Shown: positions 48,316 through 64,000 of the stretch, one piece after another
Position numbering within the stretch: position 1 is the stretch's first letter
Layout of the letters: each line of letters starts with the position of its first letter
Assembly (NCBI GenBank): GCA_945643635.1
Contig: CALZFC010000018.1
Coordinates: forward strand, 1,007,001-1,071,000
Origin: Allodiplogaster sudhausi
Lineage: Eukaryota; Nematoda; Chromadorea; Rhabditida; Diplogasteridae
Length of the DNA stretch: 64,000 bases
Direction: 5' to 3'
Made by a program: the position numbers and the translations under genes
Notes under the pieces: generated by a model
Database searches by the model: none
Seen by the model: the letters and a program-made list of their open reading frames with translations, nothing else
Told to the model about the DNA's origin: nothing

Positions 48316-48885
48316 AATGATGATCTTCCCTTCCCCTAATCTCTCACTCAACATTTTACCATTAGCCCTTTTTCTCTCTCTGGCTAAATCTCGGATCCCT
48401 GATTCCATTCGTTACCATATTTCATCCCTTCCTTGTCGTTGTTCTGCTCTCTCCTCCTTCCCTGCTCTTTCACTTCCCTCATAACTAAATCAAGCGTTCA
48501 TCCCGACTCAATAAGATGTGTGCAAAGGATAAGAAAATATGTGTATGCTACCAACTCAAATACGTATTTGGGCTCAGATATATTGAATAAATGACAACAT
48601 GTTATTAGATATTTGTAAGATGACAAATTGGTCATTTCTTCCTTCTCCATTATAGAATATTTTACTCCAACAGGCGAAAAGCAGTTCGTCCATGCTGCAA
48701 ATTTTTAGTGCGGGACAAAAGCGCGAGTGTAGTTGTTGGTGCTATTTCCGATTGCTCGGAGGCGCAATGGACACTCTTCGCACGCCGACCCGAGTCCGCA
48801 CGACTTTCTTCTAGCGTCCTTATGCATTGCCTGAGGCGCGTGTCCAATGAATGCTGGCTACTTTGTGTTTTGTAGAAATCTTCGG

Positions 48886-50913
48886 ATGGAGTGGAAGCAG
48901 CAAGAGGAGGACGCGGCTGCGGTCTATGACGCGAGCATCGAGCGGCTCCTCACGAACATGAGAGAGGTTTGCTTCTTTTTTTCTCGATTGACACGTTTCC
49001 CGTACTTTTCCTTTGAAAGAAGGACTTTCTCCGTAGCTTTCATTCCAGGTGCCGAGTGGAGAGCACATGATGAGTCCGGTCGAGTTGTGCGCTTGCGACG
49101 ATTTTGCAACAACAATCGTTGTCGACTCGGTGCTCGACTTTGCCACGCACAAAATGAACCATAGGTAGCGTGTTCTTTTGCTAGCCATTTTTAGCAATTC
49201 CATTTATTTTATGTTCTAAAGTACTGAGAGTGTGTTGATTTTGGCTTACAATCAGTTGTTAACCTGAGGAATCTCTGCTTGAAGGAAGCGATATCTGAAG
49301 ACGGAAGAGAGAAGAGCAACTTCGATGATCATGGACGAGTTCATCAAGCGGAACAACTTCACGCTCACGCTCGAGAAGATCTTTCAACTTCGATCTGTTC
49401 GCTCTTTTCTTGCCACACAATCCGATGCGAAGAGACGAGAATTCCGAGACCACGTCAGCTTCTCTTTTTTGCAAACTCTTTTACTTAGAATCTTTTCCGT
49501 GGTTCGAATGGATGAGCTGCGTCCATAATGGAATAATGTTCGATTTGCAGTTGTTGCGCTTCTTGCAAATGTTCTCGGTGAAGGCCGGCTTCACCGTGGA
49601 ACCATGCGATCGTTACTCGGCTGAGGGAAACCAAGGCGCCAAGCTGGTCGCCACCAAGAATTGGTTTCTCTTTTCTTCCACTCAAGTAGTCGACTGTTTT
49701 ATCTTAGCAATAAGAAGTCACTCTTTCTCAGGCAAAAAGGCGAACGAATCGAGCGCCTTGTCGGCGTGATTTCCGAGTTGAACGCAACAGAAGAAGCTGC
49801 CATTCTCCGCAAGGACCAGAATGACTTCTCCGTCATGTACAGCACGAGGTCCTCCGAGCTGTCAAGCAAACCATTTTAGTGTGCCAACAACACATTCCGA
49901 AACGAATACTTTCTGTCAATTGAATAAAGGGATTCGTGAGTTGTGGCATGCATCCTTGTGTGTATTGTGATTGGTATTGCAATTTATAGGTTGTCCTTGT
50001 TGCCCACGTAGAAAGAGTCGTTTTCAGAAAACAATGCGCGCAGCTCTGGCTCGGCCCTGGTGCCTACATCAACCACGACTGCCGGCCAAGCTGTCGATTT
50101 GTGCCCAATGGCCGCACCGCTTACATACAGGTTTATTTAACATCACGATTTAGGGTGTTCATGCTCATTGTAAAGATAACTGGCAAGTGGTTTGAGGGGG
50201 GGGGGTCGGAGTTTGTAATTGACGTTATTCTATCAATGTACACTTTCAAGACAAACTGAGAAAATATGTTGAGGAGTAAAACATCGGGCAAAAGTGTGAT
50301 TGTAGGTCTTACGCGACATGAAGCCAGGCGATGAGATCACATGTTTCTACGGGGAACACTTCTTCGGAGACTCGAACGAGCGATGCGAGTGTGTCACTTG
50401 TGAACGGTAAGGGTTGGGAATGTTAGGATAGAAGCATTCACGCTGCTCCTGCCCCAGAGAGGCTTCTTTGGTGCGAAGAACACAAATAGCATGTTTATTT
50501 TTGATCGTGAGTCGTTTTCAATAGTTGGGGAAGATGTGCGGTAAAACAACAAGAACAACTAAGTAGCATGTGTATTGGCTTGCCACCTGATATCTTTCCT
50601 AGCTTTGAAAAACGACTTCACGAACAAATATATATTTGATATTCATGTTCCTCGCGTCATAGAAGGCGCCGGTGGTGATTCTGTTAATTTTTTATGGCAA
50701 ATTTCTGGAACGTTAATAACCGAATTGTACCAGCAATCGAGTACCTTCCTTTTTCTGTTTGAAGAATTAACGGGAGACTGTGTTTTCTAAACTAAAGATA
50801 AAGAATTGAACAGGCTTGGCAACGGCGCCTTCAGTCTGAGCGACGAGAACAGCAGCGACAGCGCATCCGGCAACAGTGTCGAGGTAGAAAGACAATCGAA
50901 GTGGCAACCTTGA
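48886..50913 (+). CDS. Histone H4-K20 methyltransferase, KMT5B/C (SUV4-20) type
   Basis: Eight exons join in phase to 299 aa: 48886-48966, 49049-49164, 49285-49453, 49551-49663, 49732-49848, 50028-50130, 50306-50406 and 50814-50913. The N-terminal helical part contains [20 protein letters not shown] and THKMN as in SUV4-20. The SET domain follows with [64 protein letters not shown] and the post-SET zinc cysteines CECVTCER. The family di- and tri-methylates H4K20 using S-adenosylmethionine in the nucleus. The protein ends soon after the zinc site with a Ser/Glu-rich tail. Vertebrate KMT5B is far longer; the short form resembles nematode SET-4 in size. The ATG at 48886 follows a possible acceptor (TGTTTTGTAG), so an upstream exon cannot be excluded. 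Confidence 0.93.
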
Positions 50914-52919
50914 AGGAGTGCACAAGATTAATGGCAAGTACGTTCAGGCAAGCGAAGTGGATGGCCGGCCGGCACGTCTAAAATACGGCCTTCGGGATAC
51001 GGACTCGCGTCTGAATCGGACCATTTGGCGCCAACACTGAGGAGGAACTGTCGTCTATTCTCCCTTTAGCGCATCCCCGTAGGAATCGTTGGAATGTACA
51101 TGGGATAGCTGAGATACCGTATGGCGGATAGCTGGCATCTACCGTACTCATCAGGCATATTTGTTAGCGTGATTATTTGAGTTAAAGAAGATTTTAGTAA
51201 GTAAGAGTTGTTGTATCCTTTTATTCCCGCCCGTATCCAGCAGAACTGTCTTGTCGTATTAGATAGTCCTCCTTTTATATATTTGTGTGCTGTTGAGAAT
51301 ACGATTAGAGCTTGCCCTTTTCTTTTGTATTTTTTGTACTGTCGTCATTTCCATTTCATGAAGATTGTCCGTATATTATTCTCTTTTTCTTGCCCCTGTT
51401 AAGATGCGAAGCTATTATTTCCTACTGGCTCCTCTCCATTCTCTCTCTCTATCTCTCTCTCTCTCTTTCTTTCTCTCTCTCTTTCTCTCTCCCCCTTTAT
51501 TCTTGGCTTCCTTTGCCTGCCTGAGTATGAACTCTCTTTTAATTCACTCATAATGCATGACTGTCTGAGTCATTTCTATCTATATATCTCTTTTCGTTTT
51601 CCGTATACAAACCTTCATAACCGGATCGCTGCTGCAACCTCGATATTCTTCAGAAGAATTTTCGGTTCTCATCTCTTCCCTGCCTCCCACTCTTCAGGGC
51701 GCCTCCTCTTTTTTTTTAAATACAATATACCTTATTTATTATTGTCATTTATTCGAGCATCCACCTACTAGACACATTGACAACTTTTTTAGTAGATTTT
51801 CTTCTTACATCTGTTTTCTCCGCTCCAAGTGGAATAATCATTGTGATGTTCCTTAGAATTTTGGTGGACTGCCGCTGTTCTTTTGTCAACGGCTTTCTTT
51901 ATATGTCTTCCGTGTATATTCCCTCTCCCTGAGTCTCTTTCTCTGTCTCCCTGCACCTCTTTCTCTGCCCGTCTCCCGTTCTCTTTCACGGCTATCTCCC
52001 ATGCTTCTTCCTCTTTCAACTTTACCATTTCTGATGCAGACGCGCAGTATTGTTTTTCGCATAGCCATGCTTATTTTTTGTGGTGTGATTATTGTAGTTG
52101 TCACTAAATCCGTAAGCCTATGGCGCTAGTAAGCTGATAGCTCGTAGAACTTCTTGGAGATCCTTCCTTTCTTACTGTTTCATGCTCTCCATACGGAACT
52201 CGCTCCACATGCACTATTATTGCAAGCACCAAACCAAATAGTTGTCTTTTGATTTGACGAATCTGTTCTCTATACACAACACTGTACCCCCGAAGCACGA
52301 GTAAGCAACGATTGTCGTTAATCTGGTATAAATGGCGTTTCCTCCTTTCGCTTCAGCATTGATGAGCCGTTTCGAATAATAATAATAACTGCAGTAATCA
52401 TTATTACCTACTGTGGCTGATGGTCAGTCGGATGCAACGTCTTGGGAGAGAAATGGAAGTATACGGACCAATAAAATGTAAGAAAAGGTCTTACAAAGAA
52501 AGCCAGATTATCTGGCTGATTTTTAGAGTATGATTTTGCATCGCTGACATCCCCTGTTCGAGTGCCGTTGAGCTGTTGATAAATTTTCCCTTGATGCTGC
52601 TTACTATATATTTCACGGAATACTTAAGAAATTACATGGGAGAAAAAGGATATAAACGGTTCCCTATTCAAGGTGCTTTTTTCAAAGTTGCCTAACCACG
52701 AACACGTGGTGAAACGACAACTCGAATTGCCTTCCTTCCAACCATTTCATGTGCCTATCTTGGAACAACGTTTCTCATCCTTTCTCTTTCTCTACACTTT
52801 ATGCTTGTCTTAGACCTCGTTGACACATCTTCTGGTCCCTTTTTTACCTCTCTCTTTCTATCTCCCTCTCTCTTTCTCTCATCCTCTTCAATTCTTCCTC
52901 TCTCTCTCCCTATATCACC

Positions 52920-52965
<46 letters not shown>

Positions 52966-53745
52966 ATGAAGCGAGTTGACCGCGTGGCCAACCTGCACTT
53001 TCCTGTATGACGATGCTTGTTAACCGAATGTCATCTTACAGACTCAGTTTACGAGCTGGAGGGTGCAGTTAGGAGTGCATGGTTTGGGGAATCAAAAGTA
53101 GGAGGGTGAGATCATGAAGGAAAGATCTAAGTAGAGAAGTAGATTTTTGGGGCATTAGAAGACATAAGAGGGAGAGAGAGAGAGAGTGAGAGAGAGAGAG
53201 GAGGTAGAGCGAAAGATGCCAAAAAAGAGACATCTTCACTGCCAGCATCTCGTGCTCTAACAGACTTGAATGAAGTGATTTCGAAGTTGGAGATATTGCT
53301 GAGCGAGAGAGAGAGAGCGGGCGAAAGAGGCAGAGAGTGAGATGGTGCAAAAAGAGAGAAATGGAGAATTGAGAGGCCTAGAAAGACGAAAGCGATATCC
53401 TTCGTCGGTGAGAGACCGACAGTCACAAGCAAGTACTCCTTGCCAGACTGTCGTGCGCAGATAAAGGGGTGCCGGCTTGGCCAGTCAGACCCTGCATAGC
53501 TGGGAGAACTGTTCTAGCCGACCGTGTACTCCCCTTTTCCTCCTGGAGTGTCCTTGCACTCTAACAATAAGTTGTTCTAGTGAATCGTACGATTGGTGCA
53601 AATTGTCCAAATGACTGTGATAAATGTAAGAGATCTCCTCCAGAACAGTGAAGAGCCGTCGCAGCTTCCTCTTTCTCTCCTCAGCTTCTTCTTTCTCTCC
53701 TCAGCTTCCTCTTTCTCTCCTCAGCTTCTTCTTTCTCTCCTCAAG
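50914..53745. other. Intergenic between KMT5 and HAL
   Basis: No gene that I can support. CT tracts lie at about 51440-51495 and 52925-52965. A minus-strand frame at 52104-52340 (containing YREQIRQIKRQLFGLVLAII) is open for over 75 codons without clear splice sites or coding bias. The last 100 bp before HAL hold a 20-bp tandem array. Confidence 0.5.
53658..53741 (+). repeat. 20-bp tandem array of acceptor-like units just before the HAL start
   Basis: Four copies of CAGCTTCCTCTTTCTCTCCT alternating with a C-to-T variant, so the true period is 40 bp. They end four bases before the ATG at 53746. Each copy juxtaposes a pyrimidine tract with CAG, so the array is a series of potential 3' splice sites. 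Confidence 0.85.
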
Positions 53746-60762
<7,017 letters not shown>

Positions 60763-62567
60763 ACTCTTCATCTTCAATGAAATAGGCATCTCTTATGAAT
60801 ATGGCATCCATAATTTCGTGTGTAATTCAATGAACATCTAAATATTCGCTTCTGTTCTGTGCACTGTAAATTTTCTTTCTCATGAGCATTAACATTCATA
60901 CATTCCTTCCGGCGATGATAAAGTTTTCTACCTTTTATGTCTATCAGACTTTGCATTTCGCAATAGATCTCGACGTTCTTATGAGCGTCAGACTGTGCTC
61001 GAAATTTAAAAAATACGACTCGATTTGGTGAAGCTGGCCGAGGTTTTCTAGTTTGTGCAATGGCGTTCAAGTCATGAAAAATAAATCGTGATCGTGGAAG
61101 CTCAAACTTTGGTCCAATGCAGTCTCATTTAGTATCAAAAACTGCAGTAAAAGCACACAGAAAGAGGGAAAGCTGATGGGAGGGAAGTAGTGACCAACCC
61201 CTCGGAGCCAGCCAAAGAGGGAAAGCTGAGGGGAGGGAAGTCATGACCGACCCCTCGGAGCCAGCCACCAAACGGCAATTCTATCAATGGGATGGGCAAT
61301 CCATAAAATCCCTTCGGCGTCTTTTTCGTCTTTTTTTCTACGTCATCGAAACTGGAAAGCCCAATTAACGGGTACCGAAAAGTTTCCTTTTCTTACCATA
61401 ATTTCCCCATCAGCAATTCCTGTAATGTCAAGATCTCAAATGTGCCCTTTTCACGATAGAAACTGCCAACCTAATATTACAGCTCATTGTCAGATCTTCG
61501 TTTGTATGATGTTTCTCGTCTGCTGGTATAACTGAAAACGGACTTAGCCCCAGACATCATGGGTGAGGATTGTTTGGCTCTTTTTACACCCTTCTCTAAC
61601 TCAGTCATGACAGGACAGCGAAACAATCTTTCGGCAATAGAAATCTGCCGACTTTTCTTAATAATGGCCTGGATACCACCTTCTTGGCAACTTAAATGTC
61701 ACGGGACCAGCGAATTTCTAGTTTCTTCTTTCATTTTAAAATATTTTTAACATGCAGAAATACACAAAGCGCAGATAGTTCGGAACTATTAGCACGCTGC
61801 GAATAGTTCAGTTTGATAGTTCGCTCAGACCGAACTATCATGCCAGCCAGCGGGGATCTATCAGGGCCAAAGCAAACTATTGGCTGGTCTGACAGGCTGT
61901 TCAATGTCTGAAAGACTTGATGACGCGTTACGGTCACGCGACGCGGCTAGCAAGCCTATTTCGAAAACATATTTCGAAATGCGTTTCTTCACATTGGCCT
62001 TTTATTTTTTGATGCTGTATTCCTCGTATTCTGTTTGTAATGGATTACTAATTTGGTTTCGCCTAGTGAAATGCACTGTTGAGAACTGGCTTTCAGCGAC
62101 GAAACCGCATGTTGTACAGGTATGAGCCAGGTATGAGCCATCCTCAGGCTGTCGTCCTCGTGATTATCAACCAGTGTGTCAGCAAGCGATTCTGTTCTGT
62201 TTACAAGGTTCATTGCTCCATCTTTTACATTTAACGACGTGCCTTGTGTTTTTTTCTTAGCTGATCTTGCATGTATTCCCCGCTAGAAGGGCCACTCTTG
62301 AAATAATTGAAGCCGAATCTTTTTTTCTCTCGGTAAAATGTGCAGATTGCAGTTCTTGGATGTCTCCTTCTTATGCTGAATATTCAGATAGGTCTCTTGT
62401 TAGACTGAGGCCTTTCGTTCATCCCACTCTCGAAAATTTTACACTTCTATTTATTATAATTTCGATCAAATAGATACCCGAGGTAAATCATTGTTAGTAT
62501 TTCGTGTTAACGGAAGATGAAAAGAGTGCATTCCCCCCGTACACAGCTGACGATGTCGTCTTTTCAG
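60763..62567. other. Downstream of HAL, no supported gene
   Basis: HAL 3' flank, then AT-rich sequence. At about 61162-61267 a 53-bp segment containing AACCCCTCGGAGCCAGCC is tandemly duplicated. At 61815-61839 a short hairpin, GATAGTTCG with its complement CGAACTATC, is present. No exon fits upstream of the RAB7-like exon. Confidence 0.5.
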
Positions 62568-62702
62568 TCCACGTGACTCGGTCCGCTTCCCATTTGTGCT
62601 TCTCGGCAACAAGATGGGCATGGAGGCCAACCGGGCGGTCTCTACCAAGCGAGCGCAGTCTTCGTGCCAGAGCAAGGACAACATCCCGTACCTTACAATT
62701 AG
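62568..62702 (+). pseudogene. Orphan RAB7-like exon with a damaged G4 motif
   Basis: After a good acceptor (TCTTTTCAG) the frame reads [20 protein letters not shown] and then [19 protein letters not shown]. This matches the RAB7 region ending in the guanine-specificity motif and the following helix. The conserved NKxD is NKMG: the Asp that contacts guanine is Gly (62617-62619). The expected next motif (T/E-SAK) is not reached; the frame ends in LTI before GTCGGA. No P-loop, switch or C-terminal prenylation exon of RAB7 is found within several hundred bases on either side. It is best explained as a decaying duplicate fragment, less likely as part of a diverged GTPase with distant exons. Confidence 0.6.
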
Positions 62703-63180
62703 GTCGGATACTTTTTTTTTCTTTTTGTTTGTTTCCACTGAAATATACAGTGCTGAACAGGGTCCGGTGCACGACTCCAGGCAGGGGAAGTGGTACAAAG
62801 CCAAAACATTCTTTTTTTTATAGTCAGTGATCACATTTCATGGAAAAAATGCTTGTTTTCATACAAAAAATACATTTTCTCCGGGGGAGTTCAACGAGGT
62901 TTTGAGCAGGCCAGGGGTTTCAACATGGCATATGTATCGACCTTGTTCAGCACTGTCCCTGATTGGAATGGCCATTCATTTTATAAAGTTACGTTAACTA
63001 AGCCTCATCGTTCTTTTTTTACGACATAAAAGAGTATACTTTATATATGCTTTTTCATTCACAGCATCTTCCCTATTATTATTACGAAGATGTTAGGGCA
63101 AAACGAATTAATTTATGCTGACTTTTTAACCCTTATTTTTTTTTACTTTTTTTAAAGCTTCTTCAAGGCACCTGCCAATC
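62703..63180. other. Short spacer without recognised feature
   Basis: T-rich sequence between the RAB7-like exon and the RPS24-like first exon. No further RAB7 exon is found. Confidence 0.5.
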
Positions 63181-63871
63181 ATGGGCGACATCGCCCCTGT
63201 TCGTTCCTGGAAGGTCATGTCCAACTGACTGCTCGCGCGTAAGCAGATGTTGTGTTTGTGTATATTTTTTTTACTTCCACAGAGAAGCGCGTGTATTAAT
63301 GCCTAGATAAGCTATTGTTCTCACTTTCTTAATTGGTCATTTCCTTATTTTCGACCATTAGTTGCACTCACTGAGGAATCAGGTCCTTTTAACACTAGAC
63401 ATCGCGTTCCTTTTAAAGTAAATTGTCTAGTTCTCCATCAGTTTCCTTAAGGTGGTCGAAATCATCCACCCCGGCCGCGCATCGATGCCCAAGAACGAGG
63501 TCCTCGACAGGCTCGCACAGCTCTACAAGGTCACTCCGGACCTAGTAAGCTTTTGTTTGACTATGCAGGGAAATGTGTTAAATGGACAACAAGAGTAATT
63601 TATGAGACTATTCGTTAGAAAATAAAAAAAAGAATCCGCTTGCCATATTTTGGATATGCTCTGCGCTCTTGTAAAAGCAAAGAAGAAAAATGCAACAAAA
63701 TTATGTGTGTCCATAAGAATGTATGAATACAAGATTGTATTGTTGTTTCTCCAGGTTGTCGGCTATGGCTTCCTCTCCCATTTCGGCGCTGGCAAGTACG
63801 GCGACTTCACTCTCAGCTTCCACACCCTCGACTACGCCAAGGAGTTCGAGCCCAAGCACCGTCTCATCAAG
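63181..63871 (+). pseudogene. RPS24-like gene with in-frame stop, continuing past the window
   Basis: Three exons align to ribosomal protein eS24: 63181 to about 63250, 63452-63544 and 63755-63871. Exon 1 reads MGDIAPVRSWKVMSN, then TGA (63226-63228), then LLARKQM. In the family this stretch is R-(T/S)-R-K-x-M-(T/S)-N-R-L-L-x-R-K-Q, so the TGA replaces an Arg codon (CGA to TGA fits) and a Trp replaces another Arg. No GT donor gives the phase-0 end needed to join exon 2. Exon 2 (EIIHPGRASMPKNEVLDRLA) and exon 3 (GYGFLSHFGAGKYGDF, then LDYAKEFEPKHRLIK) keep open frames but differ at positions usually near-invariant in eS24. It is probably a pseudogene or degenerate paralogue; a sequencing error at the stop is the main alternative. 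The 3' exons lie beyond the window. Confidence 0.7.
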
Positions 63872-64000
63872 GTGGGCTTTTCGCTTCCAATGGTTTGCCT
63901 TTTTATATGAAGAAATGTTCAAAATTTATCTTTTAAATGATCATTAGCTTGTGTTGGCTGTTTATTCTTATAATTTATCTTTCTCGTGCATGTCTGAAGC
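63872..64000 (+). other. Intron of the RPS24-like locus reaching the window edge
   Basis: The donor GTGGGC follows the AAG codon ending exon 3. The rest of the window is T-rich intronic sequence. Confidence 0.6.

Larger units (their letters stand above)
42512..48885. other. Long microsatellite-rich stretch, no supported gene
   Basis: GA/CT microsatellites and a minisatellite dominate. Isolated open segments on the minus strand at about 43040-43130 (LATVDDRRGFLACGPRQRLR) and 44640-44760 (RCILAVLDSRKDSSRSRTLR) have some coding character but no convincing splice partners. Most long frames in this stretch are translations of simple repeats. The G/C-rich 48690-48880 segment is likely the 5' region of the KMT5 gene. 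Confidence 0.45.

Noticed and set aside
53440..53560. GC-rich segment upstream of HAL as a structured RNA or tRNA gene
   Set aside because: Some short complementary stretches exist, but no tRNA boxes or stable conserved fold could be identified.

Overview
The window is eukaryotic and almost certainly from a small invertebrate animal. It carries animal-type, intron-rich genes with many 40-130 nt introns, TTTCAG-type acceptors, long CT/GA microsatellites and transposable elements. The nematode-like 3' splice sites, the short SET-4-like KMT5 protein and the CTACAGTA-type repeat motif make a nematode or another compact ecdysozoan plausible, but I cannot fix the phylum from sequence alone.

Layout. 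Positions 1-8252 are a higher-order satellite: a roughly 1,383-bp unit present about six times, built from 122-bp and 108-bp subrepeats. A run of 22 G separates it from a second, unrelated repeat domain (8275-13947) made of a roughly 1.9-kb duplicated block, a 35-bp VNTR and hairpin-bearing monomers. Unique gene-bearing DNA starts at about 13935.

Genes whose exons I could chain with consistent splice phases: a small single-pass membrane protein (minus, 13935-14481); CDC42 (plus, 16093-17731, 7 exons, 191 aa); methylthioadenosine phosphorylase MTAP (plus, 19118-22328, 10 exons, 305 aa) with a GTSF1-like double CHHC zinc-finger gene inside its third intron; a two-exon tail just downstream of MTAP; an MPPED1/2-type metallophosphoesterase (minus, 23211-28743) whose intron holds a gag-only LTR element; a GILT-like thiol reductase (minus, 35729-37038, 260 aa); a KMT5/SUV4-20 histone H4K20 methyltransferase (plus, 48886-50913, 299 aa); and histidine ammonia-lyase HAL (plus, 53746-60762, 22 exons, 693 aa). 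Three further minus-strand loci (31107-32398, 37495-40527, 42005-42511) have phase-consistent exons of proteins I do not recognise. The right end holds a lone RAB7-like exon with a damaged nucleotide-binding motif and an RPS24-like gene with an in-frame stop.

The genes are ordinary, mutually unrelated housekeeping or metabolic loci (methionine salvage, histidine breakdown, signalling, chromatin), with no operon-like logic. The more unusual content is in mobile DNA. A 1.85-kb hAT-type element in HAL is flanked by an 8-bp target-site duplication that includes the intron's 3' splice site, so the element sits between two copies of the acceptor and carries what look like opposite-strand exons of another gene. 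The gag-only LTR element and a 94-bp near-perfect foldback are the other notable items. Exon limits are read by eye; splice phases agree at almost every junction, and I flag the exceptions.
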